From positions 1 to 64,000 of the forward strand of contig CAZNWC010000005.1 in NCBI GenBank assembly GCA_964577055.1: a stretch of 64,000 nt of DNA, given 5' to 3'. The position numbers were made by a program, and so were the translations under genes. Every line of letters begins with the position of its first letter. Position 1 is the stretch's first letter. The DNA comes from PNNG01 sp964577055 (GTDB lineage Bacteria; Bacteroidota; Bacteroidia; UBA7662). Positions 47,708-54,934 of the stretch are shown here, piece by piece. The notes below the pieces were generated by a model that saw only the letters and a list, made by a program, of their open reading frames with translations, had not been told where the DNA came from and did no database searches.

Positions 47708-48213
47708 TTGAGCTCAGTACAATTCGGCCAGCATACACCGCACACTGCCGCCGCCTCAACTTCACCGCCAATGTCTCGGCGATTTCCGGCCAAGCTGCGC
47801 CAGCAGTGCCGGCCAAAAGCCTCTGCTTCCTCGCGGCCTGCAAAAAGCCTGTGCCTGCACTGAAAATGCTGCAATTCAATGCGCTTAAAGCCTTCAACAG
47901 CTGCATTTAAGCTTATTTCCCTTGGAAATTCCCACCGCGCCTCTGCGGTTTACAGCCCGCTTGAGCTCAGTACAATTCGGCCAGCATACACCGCACACTG
48001 CCGCCGCCTCAACTTCACCGCCAATGTCTCGGCGATTTCCGGCCAAGCTGCGCCAGCAGTGCCGGCCAAAAGCCTCTGCTTCCTCGCGGCCTGCAAAAAG
48101 CCTGTGCCTGCACTGAAAATGCTGCAATTCAATGCGCTTAAAGCCTTCAACAGCTGCATTTAAGCTTATTTCCCTTGGAAATTCCCACCGCGCCTCTGCG
48201 GTTTACAGCCCGC
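47708..48213. repeat. 253-bp direct repeat, two identical copies, carrying the 3' end of the CtlX-like gene and hairpin element C
   Basis: Period 253: AGCTCAGTACAATTCGGCC starts at 47711 and 47964, and again at 48217 at the native gene end. By eye the two full units are identical. Each unit contains a copy of the last ~13 codons of the CtlX-like gene (with only synonymous changes relative to the resident gene) followed by a hairpin element: TTCCGGCCAAGCTGCG...CCGGCCAAAAGCCTC, then GCGCCTCTGCGGTTTA at its end. No gene lies in this 545-bp gap; short open frames in it are repeat by-products. Confidence 0.92.
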
Positions 48214-48219
48214 TTGAGC

Positions 48220-49122
48220 TCAGTACAATTCGGCCAACATGCAGCGCACACTGCCGCCGCCCACCGCCTCAATCGTCGGTATTGCCACCACCACCGGCTC
48301 GGCCCGCTCGGCGATCCACAATTGCTGATAAGGTGTAAAGGCTTGCCAAGCGGTTTCCGACAACAAAATCATGGCTTGGCCGTGCCGGTTGGCCACCACC
48401 AGGGCATTGCAGCAAAAGGACTCCATTTGTTCGCGGCTCACAGCTACCACACGCCTGCCGTTGCGCTCTAACAAAGCCGCCAGCAAGGCCGCTTCATCGG
48501 CATCGGGCAAGGCTTTAAAACAAGCAATGGCCAGGCTCGGAGAAACACTCAGCACCACATTGGTGTGGTAAATGGGCGCAGCTGCACGGTCAACGGCCTC
48601 AAAAAGCACGGCCTTGTAGCCCAGTGCAGCGGCTACCTCATGTACCAAATGGGCATTGGTGCGCAACGAACGGTTGGCATACACCAAACGGTGGGCATGG
48701 TCGAACACCAAACTGCCAGTACCTTCGAGATACATTTCGCTTTCCGACTTATTTCGCAAATCGGTGCATGGGGTGTAGCCCTGGGCTTGCAACCAGCTAA
48801 GGTGCTCGGCTGTTACCTCAGCCCGGCGGTTGGGCGTGGCCATGGGGTAGAGGAAGAGTTTGCCACCGGCATGGGTGCTGAACCAATTGTTCAAAAAAAC
48901 GGCATCGGGCTTGGGCGGTTCGGGCGAATCACGCAGCACCTCAAAGTCAATGGCAGCGGCTTGCAAAGCTTGGGTAAGGGCTTCAAATTCGGCCAGCGCC
49001 AAGGTGTGCACATGGTCGGGCATTTGGCTTTGCTGAAAGCTGTTGCTCGCTGCCGTTTCGGTATTGAAGCCAAAGGCAGCCGGTTGCATGAGCAGCAGGC
49101 GTTTGGCCAGGTGATTTTGCAT
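48220..49122 (-). CDS. ctlX: Arginine deiminase-related / CtlX-like amidinotransferase-fold hydrolase
   Basis: A 300-residue protein of the guanidine-modifying superfamily: PDAVFLNNWFSTHAGG and LFLYPMATPNRRAEV near the N-terminus, ESEMYLEGTGSLVFDHAHRL, the active-site His region YHTNVVLSVSPSLAI, and the C-terminal catalytic Cys in GGGSVRCMLAE. This set matches the CtlX group proposed for citrulline utilisation. It starts 3 nt after the stop of the flavin reductase gene, so both are likely co-transcribed. Its final codons are duplicated twice downstream. The symbol rests on family resemblance only. Confidence 0.82.
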   Translation of the reverse strand: MQNHLAKRLLLMQPAAFGFNTETAASNSFQQSQMPDHVHTLALAEFEALTQALQAAAIDFEVLRDSPEPPKPDAVFLNNWFSTHAGGKLFLYPMATPNRRAEVTAEHLSWLQAQGYTPCTDLRNKSESEMYLEGTGSLVFDHAHRLVYANRSLRTNAHLVHEVAAALGYKAVLFEAVDRAAAPIYHTNVVLSVSPSLAIACFKALPDADEAALLAALLERNGRRVVAVSREQMESFCCNALVVANRHGQAMILLSETAWQAFTPYQQLWIAERAEPVVVAIPTIEAVGGGSVRCMLAELY

Positions 49123-49125
49123 GCC

Positions 49126-49761
49126 CTAAATTAGCGAAACGGGCGGTACGCCGGGCTTGGCATAAGGAAAACGAGCCGCCGCTTCAAAGCGGTAGTAGGT
49201 ATCTAGTCCGCCCACCCCGGCCGCGCACAGTTCATCGAAGCGAATATTGCCATCGGTATCGAGTGCCGCCTCGGCTACCCACACTTCCTGCACCTCGCCA
49301 ATAACGAGCATGGTGCCGTTGAGGGGGATGTCGGTTTTTTGCACCAACTTCAAACCAATACGCAAGGCCGATTCGGCCACATAGGGCGCCGCATGCGTTT
49401 CGCTGTACCAAGGTGTGAAGCCGTTGGCCTCAAATTCCGATTGGTCGTCGGCATAACGCGCACTGCACTGGTGGGCCGAGGCCAAGCGGTCGGTGGGCAC
49501 GCTGTTGAGGGTGTAAACCCCCGTTTCGAGGATGTTGGCCAAACTGTGCTGCTTGGCATCGAGTGGACGGAAAATGAGTCCCATCAGCGGCGGATGCGCC
49601 CCAATGTGCATGGCCGAATTAAAAATGGCCAAATTGGTCAATCCAGCGGCGTTTTGTGTACCCAACAATTGCGCCGTTCGTACCCCACTCAGGCAGTTGA
49701 TGAGGTTGGTGCGGAACTGTTTTTCGGCGCTCAGTATATCAGAAAGGCTAAAGTTTTGCAT
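49126..49761 (-). CDS. Flavin reductase-like FMN-binding protein
   Basis: A 211-residue protein of the flavin-reductase-like split-barrel fold (CLSGVRTAQLLGTQNAAGLT, MHIGAHPPLMGLIFRP, GVYTLNSVPTDRLASAHQCS). It probably binds FMN and either supplies reduced flavin or is an oxidoreductase itself. It is the first gene of a two-gene unit with the CtlX-like gene. Flavin chemistry fits the light-related neighbourhood but may be coincidence. Confidence 0.82.
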   Translation of the reverse strand: MQNFSLSDILSAEKQFRTNLINCLSGVRTAQLLGTQNAAGLTNLAIFNSAMHIGAHPPLMGLIFRPLDAKQHSLANILETGVYTLNSVPTDRLASAHQCSARYADDQSEFEANGFTPWYSETHAAPYVAESALRIGLKLVQKTDIPLNGTMLVIGEVQEVWVAEAALDTDGNIRFDELCAAGVGGLDTYYRFEAAARFPYAKPGVPPVSLI

Positions 49762-49961
49762 AGACTTGAATACACAAACGACAAACGAAGGGGAGGAAGG
49801 TTTTGATGGCTTATTTCACGCACACAACGTGTAGGGGTCATTGCTGCTCAGGTCCCATTCAAAATGACAGGTCTGCACAAGGGAGGACTGAGTTGGAAGA
49901 TGTAGCTGTCAAGGTGTTTTGCTAAGTTCAGCGGTTTACTCCAGCAACGACTACTCCACAA
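49762..49961. other. Non-coding stretch with a fragment of the hairpin repeat
   Basis: Only the end module of the repeat family is recognisable here (CAGCGGTTTA at 49929-49938), followed by the start of a photolyase 3' fragment with its own TAG stop at 49951-49953. The sequence to the left holds no gene, promoter or hairpin that I can identify. Confidence 0.5.
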
Positions 49962-50047
49962 TTTCTCCCTTCAACGCCTTCCCATACGTATCGAGCGCTC
50001 GCTGCCGTGCCATTTTGTGGTCAAACATTGGCCGGTAGTTCAATCTT
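49951..50047 (-). repeat. Photolyase 3'-end fragment 1 (with a different C-terminus)
   Basis: The minus strand encodes LNYRPMFDHKMARQRALDTY, GKALKGE, then IVE and a stop, where the resident photolyase at 51471 has ELA-stop. In the aligned core there are six synonymous changes and one replacement (Val to Phe). The distinct but open tail suggests the end of another once-functional allele. Confidence 0.85.
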
Positions 50048-50051
50048 TAAT

Positions 50052-50257
50052 CTCTGCGGGCTCCGGCCAATTTGCGAAGCAAACTTGGCCAAAAGCCTCC
50101 GTTCTCTTGCGGCCAGCGTGCAGCCTTTTGGTTGCACTCAATGAAGATTTACATAGGCGCAAAGTTGTAAAACTAGGTTTAAGTCTTTCTTCGAGCAACC
50201 AGCTCTCTGCGCCCCCCGACGCCAGGGTCGGGGTCTAAGGATCAGCGGTTTAAACCC
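50052..50257 (+). repeat. Interspersed hairpin repeat element, copy D
   Basis: It begins CTCTGCGGGCTCCGGCC, then the hairpin GGCCAA-TTTGC-GAA-GCAAA-CTTGGCC and AAAAGCCTCCG. It ends CTCTGCG...CAGCGGTTTAAACCC. The end module is split by a small insert with its own stem (CCCCGAC/GTCGGGG, 50215-50233). Its start joins fragment 1 at the same codon where copy B joins fragment 3. Confidence 0.8.
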
Positions 50258-50320
50258 GTCGGCTCAAGCCAGCTCGCCCTTCGACGCCTTTCCATACGTA
50301 TCGAGCGCCCGCTGCCGTGC
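50258..50320 (-). repeat. Photolyase 3'-end fragment 2, cut at 50320
   Basis: The minus strand encodes ARQRALDTYGKASKGELA and a stop, one replacement (Leu to Ser) from the resident protein. Similarity ends abruptly at 50320, where the toxin-antitoxin segment begins, whereas the other fragments continue further upstream. Confidence 0.8.
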
Positions 50321-50443
50321 AATGCACTTTGGTGCGTATACGTTTTTAATCGCTTGCACTTGCACCATCAAATGCTAAAATCCACCCAAAGGCAATTGTT
50401 TTGATTTACATTAAATAGCATGCGAATAGAACAGGTATAGACG

Positions 50444-50472
50444 TTGGATAAGGATTGTTTTTATTATTTTTG
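50444..50472 (+). promoter_or_regulatory. Promoter of the toxin-antitoxin pair
   Basis: TTG at 50444-50446 and TATTTTTG at 50465-50472 with an 18-nt spacer. The antitoxin ATG is 20 nt further on, preceded by AGAGGAGG, a strong Shine-Dalgarno that is rare in this window. Confidence 0.55.
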
Positions 50473-50492
50473 ATAGCAAAGAGGAGGCGCTC

Positions 50493-50738
50493 ATGAATAC
50501 TGCAGACCTAAATGTAGACTTGGTAAACAATTATTTTGCTATGCTCAAGCATTTGAATAAGCGAGAAAAAACAGCCTTGATTGCCAAACTAACACACTCC
50601 ATGCATGCTAAAAATGAAGAAAAGGGTGTTGATTGGGAAGACCTTTTTGGTTCTTTAAAACTTGATGAACCAGCCGAAGATTTTATAGCTGGACTGAAGC
50701 AAGATAGAAACTTCAAGCGCAAAACTTTGGATTTGTGA
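50493..50738 (+). CDS. Antitoxin of a VapBC-like pair
   Basis: An 81-residue charged protein (MNTADLNVDLVNNYFAMLKH, then REKTALIAKLTHSM, with SLKLDEPAEDFIAGLKQD near the C-terminus). It shows no strong DNA-binding signature but has the size, position and C-terminal acidic helix of a small antitoxin. Its stop overlaps the toxin start (GTGA), the coupling typical of such pairs. A+T content is higher than in flanking genes, which with the strong ribosome-binding site hints at transfer. Confidence 0.72.
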   Translation: MNTADLNVDLVNNYFAMLKHLNKREKTALIAKLTHSMHAKNEEKGVDWEDLFGSLKLDEPAEDFIAGLKQDRNFKRKTLDL

Positions 50739-51139
50739 ATAAGTATCTGCTAGATACAAATGTTTGCATTTACTTCCTAAATGGAATGTTCAATCTCAAG
50801 GAAAAGATACGCAGCCGAGGCTTTGAACATTGTGCTATTTCAGAAATTACCATAGCAGAGCTAAAGTATGGGATTGCAAAAAGCACCAGAAAGGAAGCAA
50901 ATGCCATCGCCCTTGAATCTTTTCAATCTAGCATTGAAATTTTACCCATTTTTCCTGTACTGGATGTTTATGCTGCCGAAAAGGCACGACTGAAGATCAA
51001 AGGAAGCATCATTGATGATTTTGACCTGCTTATTGGCGCAACGGCTATTTTTCACAACATGGTGTTGGTGACCAAGAATATCAGTGATTTTGATCGCTTG
51101 AGCGGTATAGTCATTGAAGACTGGACCGTGTCTTTGTAG
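50735..51139 (+). CDS. PIN-domain toxin (VapC-like ribonuclease)
   Basis: A 134-residue PIN protein with the four acidic positions in order: Asp in YLLDTNVCIYFL, Glu in ITIAELKYGIAKS, Asp in IIDDFDLLIGATA and Asp in TKNISDFDRL. Such toxins cut initiator tRNA or rRNA when freed from the antitoxin. The GTG start overlaps the antitoxin stop by four bases. The pair lies inside the photolyase 3'-end array, between fragments 2 and 3. Confidence 0.88.
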   Translation: MNKYLLDTNVCIYFLNGMFNLKEKIRSRGFEHCAISEITIAELKYGIAKSTRKEANAIALESFQSSIEILPIFPVLDVYAAEKARLKIKGSIIDDFDLLIGATAIFHNMVLVTKNISDFDRLSGIVIEDWTVSL

Positions 51140-51173
51140 AAGCTCCAAGTAAGCCGATCAACGAAACGCTGCT

Positions 51174-51284
51174 GTTTAAACCCGTCGGCTCAAGCCAGCT
51201 CGCCCTTCAACGCCTTGCCATACGTGTCGAGCGCCCGCTGCCGTGCCAGTTTGTGGTCAACCATGGGGCGGTAGTTCAAGCTTT
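51174..51284 (-). repeat. Photolyase 3'-end fragment 3
   Basis: About 110 bases at roughly 90% identity to the native photolyase end (51456-51567). On the minus strand SLNYRPMVDHKLARQRALDT... to ...KGELA-stop is fully open, with six synonymous changes and one replacement (Met to Leu) over ~30 codons. It joins element B at the codon before which fragment 1 joins element D. Confidence 0.9.
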
Positions 51285-51287
51285 CAT

Positions 51288-51464
51288 CTCTGCGAGCTCC
51301 GGCCAATTTGCGAAGCAAACTTGGCCAAAAGCCTCCGATCTCTCGCGGTCAGCGTGCAGCCTTTTTCTGCACCAGAAATGGTTTTTCATAGCTACCAAGC
51401 ATTAGAACTGAACTAAAGCTCTTCTGGAGGCAACTGGTTCTCTGCGCCTCAGCGGTTTAAACCC
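51288..51464 (+). repeat. Interspersed hairpin repeat element, copy B
   Basis: CTCTGCGAGCTCCGG, hairpin GGCCAATTTGC-GAA-GCAAACTTGGCC, AAAAGCCTCCGATCTCTCGCGG, TGCAG...CTGCA stem, about 70 unstructured bases, and end module CTCTGCGCCTCAGCGGTTT. It directly abuts the stop codon of the resident photolyase. It has no coding potential. Confidence 0.85.
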
Positions 51465-51470
51465 GTCGGC

Positions 51471-52787
51471 TCAAGCCAGCTCCCCCTTCAACGCTTTTCC
51501 ATACGTATCGAGCGCCCGCTGCCGTGCCATTTTGTGGTCAACCATGGGCCGGTAGTTCAAACTTTGAAACTCAGGTACCCACTGCCGGATGTAGCTGCCT
51601 TTGGGATCGAATTTTTTGGTTTGCTCCTCGGGATTAAACACGCGGAAGTACGGCGCTGCATCGCAACCCGATCCAGCAGCCCACTGCCAGCCGCCATTGT
51701 TGGCAGCCAAATCAAAGTCGAGTAGCTTGCGGGCAAAGTAAGCTTCGCCCCAACGCCAATCAATGAGCAAATGTTTCGTAAGGAAACTGGCTACAATCAT
51801 CCGTACCCGGTTGTGCATAAAACCGGTGGCATTGAGTTCGCGCATGCCGGCATCTACAATGGGATAACCGGTTTGTCCGGCACACCACTTTTGGAACTCG
51901 GCTTCGTTGTTCCGCCAAGGGATGTTGTCGTAAGCGGGTTTGAAAGAGCCAGAGGCCGCATGTGGAAAATGCCACAAAATCATGTGGTAAAAGTCGCGCC
52001 AGATAAGCTCGTTCAAAAAAGTTTCATTGAGTGCCTGTGCTCTCCTTGCCAAAGCGCGTATGCTGATGGTACCAAAACGCAGGTGCACGCCCAAACGCGA
52101 AGTGCCGCGTATGCCCGGAAAATTGCGCTGCTCGTCGTACACCTTGATCAAGGCATCGCCTACTTCTTCCTGGGGAAAAGCGATTTTGCTGGGTTCAAAA
52201 CCCATATCGGCCAAAGTAGGCAAGGGCAGGGGCTGGGTGGCGTAGAGGTTTTGGGGGGTAAAGGCGGCCCCACTGTTGCGTGCCTCCAAATCAGCCGGCT
52301 GCAAACGGACTTTCCATTTGCGGCTGTAAGGCGTGAATACGGTGTAAGGCTTGCCGTCGTCTTTGAGCACTTCTTTGGCCTCAAGCAGCACTTGGTCTTT
52401 GAAATGCTGAAAAGCTACCCCTTTGCTTTCGAAAAGCTTGTTGAGGGCTCCATCGCGCTGACGGGCGTATGGTTCGTAATCACGGTTGGTGTAAACGGCC
52501 GAAATGGGGTAGTCGTTCAACAGCTGGGGCCACAGTTCCAGTGGATCGCCGTGGAGCACCAACATACTTCCACCTAAACTTTCAAATGCTTGTTTCAACC
52601 TGCTCACATGCAGGTGAATAAAACTCACACGGGCATCGTCGCGGTCTTCGATTTTGTGGAGGATGGTGCTGTCGAAAATGAACAATCCCAGCACCGGTTG
52701 TCCCGATTGTAGGGCCTGATGAAGGGCGGTATTGTCGTCAATCCGCAAATCGCGGCGGAACCAGTGGATGGCTAGAGGAGTAGACAT
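51471..52787 (-). CDS. phrB: Deoxyribodipyrimidine (CPD) photolyase, class I
   Basis: A 438-residue FAD enzyme that splits cyclobutane pyrimidine dimers using blue light. It has an antenna domain (LAIHWFRRDLRIDDNTALHQ) and a catalytic domain with ELIWRDFYHMILWHFP, GQTGYPIVDAGMRELNATGF, MHNRVRMIVASFLTKHLLID and NNGGWQWAAGSGCDAAPYFR. The start at MSTPLAIHWF is favoured because the motif begins there; a longer frame upstream overlaps the promoter. Its final ~30 codons occur three more times downstream. Confidence 0.95.
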   Translation of the reverse strand: MSTPLAIHWFRRDLRIDDNTALHQALQSGQPVLGLFIFDSTILHKIEDRDDARVSFIHLHVSRLKQAFESLGGSMLVLHGDPLELWPQLLNDYPISAVYTNRDYEPYARQRDGALNKLFESKGVAFQHFKDQVLLEAKEVLKDDGKPYTVFTPYSRKWKVRLQPADLEARNSGAAFTPQNLYATQPLPLPTLADMGFEPSKIAFPQEEVGDALIKVYDEQRNFPGIRGTSRLGVHLRFGTISIRALARRAQALNETFLNELIWRDFYHMILWHFPHAASGSFKPAYDNIPWRNNEAEFQKWCAGQTGYPIVDAGMRELNATGFMHNRVRMIVASFLTKHLLIDWRWGEAYFARKLLDFDLAANNGGWQWAAGSGCDAAPYFRVFNPEEQTKKFDPKGSYIRQWVPEFQSLNYRPMVDHKMARQRALDTYGKALKGELA

Positions 52788-52826
52788 AAAGGCAAAACAA
52801 TCGGATAGGGGCTGCGGTTTTGTTGG

Positions 52827-52862
52827 CAAAGGTAATTAAGCACAAAAGCAAAGCTATCTTTA
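52827..52862. promoter_or_regulatory. Divergent -7 boxes of the photolyase and SWIM genes
   Basis: The minus strand has TACCTTTG at 52827-52834, 39 nt before the photolyase ATG. The plus strand has TATCTTTA at 52855-52862, 5 nt before the SWIM-protein ATG. The two boxes are 20 nt apart, so regulation of both genes could be shared. Confidence 0.5.
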
Positions 52863-52867
52863 CCAAC

Positions 52868-54151
52868 ATGCCCGCAGCCTTACACTTGTCGCACTTTGAA
52901 GATGCTATGCCTACAGCGGTTTTACAATCGGGCGAACGCCTTTGGAAAGCAGGCAAATACGAACGCAACCAACTTGACGCCGAAAGCTGGCTCGTGACTT
53001 TCAAACAAGGTCGTCGACAAATACAGCTTCAATTGAGCTTGGCAGGAGAGAGGGTGGGTGCTTTCAGCTGCAGCTGCGACAAATCACCAGAACCCTGCGA
53101 ACACCTGGCTACCCTGCTATTGCACCTTACGCTGGGCGAAGCGCAGGAGCAAATACCAGTCAAAAAGTCGAAAACCAAAGCGGTTGATCCACTGCTTGAA
53201 TTGATTCAACAAGCGCCCCGCGAAAAGCTTGAAGCCCTGCTGCTCGAAATGGGCAAGCAAGATACCGCCATGCGTACCCTCATGGCATTGCGGCTGGGGC
53301 ATACTACAACCACCAAGGCCAGTTACTATGCCGATTTGCACGAGGCCGTAACCGCCAAGCTTCGCAGCACCAAAACGGCCAAACCTTTCAAAAACATGGC
53401 CGATGAATGGAAACAGCGCATAAGTATTTTATCGAAACAAAAAGATCCGGCAGCTGCCCAAAACATGATCGACATCTGCTTGGCTGTACAAAAGCTGCTC
53501 GTCAACCAGGTCGACAAACACCACCACAGGCTTTTTCCCTTTTCAAGGGTGCTGAAGGCTGGTTACACCGCGCTTGAAAAGCGTACCGATTACCACATCG
53601 CTGATTTCGACCGCGAGAAGCACGACTTCCTCCTGACCTTCCTCGATGCCTACCCGCAGCGCTACGTTATCAACGACGACTACCAGCAATTGCTCGAAAT
53701 GAATTTGGGGCTCGATGGCTTTCCCCGCGCCTTGTACAACCGTTTCAACGAACGCTACAGCCGCCTAAACGACCGCACCTGGAGCCGTTTGCTGAGCAAA
53801 CTCATTGCCTTGGAACCGGCCAAAACCGAATTTTTTGTTGCTAAATTTTTCCAGTGCTGCTACGAACGCAACTGGGCTTTCGCCAAACAATTGGCCTTGC
53901 TTTCCGATGCTGCGGTACGCCTCAAAGCCCTGCAAACCTACTTCCAATTGATGGAAAGCACATTTAAAAGAATAGATCGGAAGCCGGAGTATAGAGAGTT
54001 GAAAGAGAGGCTTTTGGGTTGGCGAAGCTACGCTTCTGTGGGTGCCTTTCGCGCTGTGGATGAAGCTGGACTTCTGTTGATGCGCATTCGCGCTGGGAAC
54101 GCTTCGCTGAGGTTAGGGGTGTTTGGCGAAAATCGAAAAAAAAGAGAATAG
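52868..54151 (+). CDS. SWIM zinc-finger protein
   Basis: A 427-residue protein with an N-terminal SWIM zinc finger in FSCSCDKSPEPCEHLATLLL (CxC...CxH) preceded by GKYERNQLDAESWLVTFKQG. The remainder is helical and charged (PREKLEALLLEMGKQDTAMR, FSRVLKAGYTALEKRTDYHI). SWIM proteins bind nucleic acid or protein partners; specific function is unknown. The final ~45 residues (RSYASVGAFRAVDEAGLLLM...) read like translated repeat sequence (GAAGC-TAC-GCTTC), so the original C-terminus may have been altered. Confidence 0.72.
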   Translation: MPAALHLSHFEDAMPTAVLQSGERLWKAGKYERNQLDAESWLVTFKQGRRQIQLQLSLAGERVGAFSCSCDKSPEPCEHLATLLLHLTLGEAQEQIPVKKSKTKAVDPLLELIQQAPREKLEALLLEMGKQDTAMRTLMALRLGHTTTTKASYYADLHEAVTAKLRSTKTAKPFKNMADEWKQRISILSKQKDPAAAQNMIDICLAVQKLLVNQVDKHHHRLFPFSRVLKAGYTALEKRTDYHIADFDREKHDFLLTFLDAYPQRYVINDDYQQLLEMNLGLDGFPRALYNRFNERYSRLNDRTWSRLLSKLIALEPAKTEFFVAKFFQCCYERNWAFAKQLALLSDAAVRLKALQTYFQLMESTFKRIDRKPEYRELKERLLGWRSYASVGAFRAVDEAGLLLMRIRAGNASLRLGVFGENRKKRE

Positions 54152-54189
54152 TGATCAAGACTAAGATTTGGCCTGAACATCTATTCTCT
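54143..54189. terminator. Hairpin between convergent genes
   Basis: AGAGAATAG (54143-54151) and CTATTCTCT (54181-54189) form a perfect 9-bp stem with a 29-nt loop between the SWIM gene and the SDR gene. There is no strong T-run, so a termination role is uncertain. Confidence 0.35.
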
Positions 54190-54223
54190 CAACGTCTATT
54201 ATCTAGAACTCTAAGCGCTCGGC

Positions 54224-54934
54224 TCAGACTAGTTTTACCCCACTCATCCCGCCATCCACCGCAATCACCTGACCGGTAATCCAGCCAGCTTGATTAGACA
54301 AGAGGAAGGTGCTGAGCGAAGCCAAATCTTCGGGCTGACCCACACGGCCCAGCGGATGACGTTTGTTACCGGCTTCCAGCTTTTCGGGTGTTGCCAGCAA
54401 GCCTGCTGCCAAAGGGGTACTCGTGAGCGAAGGTGCCAGGCAGTTCACCCGTATTTGGTTGGCGGCAAATTCAGCAGCCAGCGACTTGGTTAGTCCTTCT
54501 ACAGCACCTTTGGCGGCTGCAATCGAAGCGTGGTAGGGCATGCCCACCCGGCTGGCTACCGTGCTGTAAAGCACAATGCTGGCGCCAGCAGCCTTTTTCA
54601 GGCGAGGCAATACCTCGCGAATCACGCGGATGGCTCCCAACAGGTTCACCTGTAAGTCGTTTTGAAAATCGGCATCGGTGAAGCGGTTGAAGGGCTTCAG
54701 CAAAATGGTACCCGGACAATACACCAAGCCATGTAAATCCTCGGGCAAATGTTGGGTAGGCACGGGGTTTTGACTGGCTGCATCCCACATTTCCCAGCTG
54801 ATGCCGGGCCTATTGGGTTCGGTGCGACTGAGGCTGTACACCTGTGCACCGGCCACCAACAACTGGTCGGCAATGGCCGCACCAATCCCGCTACTGGCAC
54901 CTACTACCAGCACGTTTTTTCCAGCGAAATCCAT
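54224..54934 (-). CDS. Short-chain dehydrogenase/reductase-like protein lacking the catalytic tyrosine
   Basis: A 236-residue Rossmann-fold protein with the NAD(P) motif VVGASSGIGAAIADQ and the late motif TGQVIAVDGGMSG. Where classical SDRs have YxxxK, this one has IAAAK (in PYHASIAAAKGAVEGLTKSL), and the catalytic Ser position reads Thr or Ser in LYSTVAS. So the Lys is kept but the Tyr is Ile. It is the last gene of a coupled run: pterin synthase, folE, this SDR; its ATG overlaps the folE stop (TAATG). A pterin reductase role is suggested by position only. Confidence 0.85.
   Translation of the reverse strand: MDFAGKNVLVVGASSGIGAAIADQLLVAGAQVYSLSRTEPNRPGISWEMWDAASQNPVPTQHLPEDLHGLVYCPGTILLKPFNRFTDADFQNDLQVNLLGAIRVIREVLPRLKKAAGASIVLYSTVASRVGMPYHASIAAAKGAVEGLTKSLAAEFAANQIRVNCLAPSLTSTPLAAGLLATPEKLEAGNKRHPLGRVGQPEDLASLSTFLLSNQAGWITGQVIAVDGGMSGVKLV

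Noticed and set aside
47355..48159. Minus-strand frames of 70-180 codons with identical peptides in the 253-bp repeats
   Set aside because: The peptides are identical because the DNA is duplicated. They have no start context and span the repeat rather than a gene.
49951..51464. Possible CRISPR array
   Set aside because: Repeats are ~200 bp and degenerate, spacing is irregular, the units contain gene ends and a toxin-antitoxin pair, and no cas genes are present.
50052..51464. Integron attC sites or an integron cassette array
   Set aside because: The hairpins lack the RYYYAAC/GTTRRRY core sites of attC, and no integrase is in the window.
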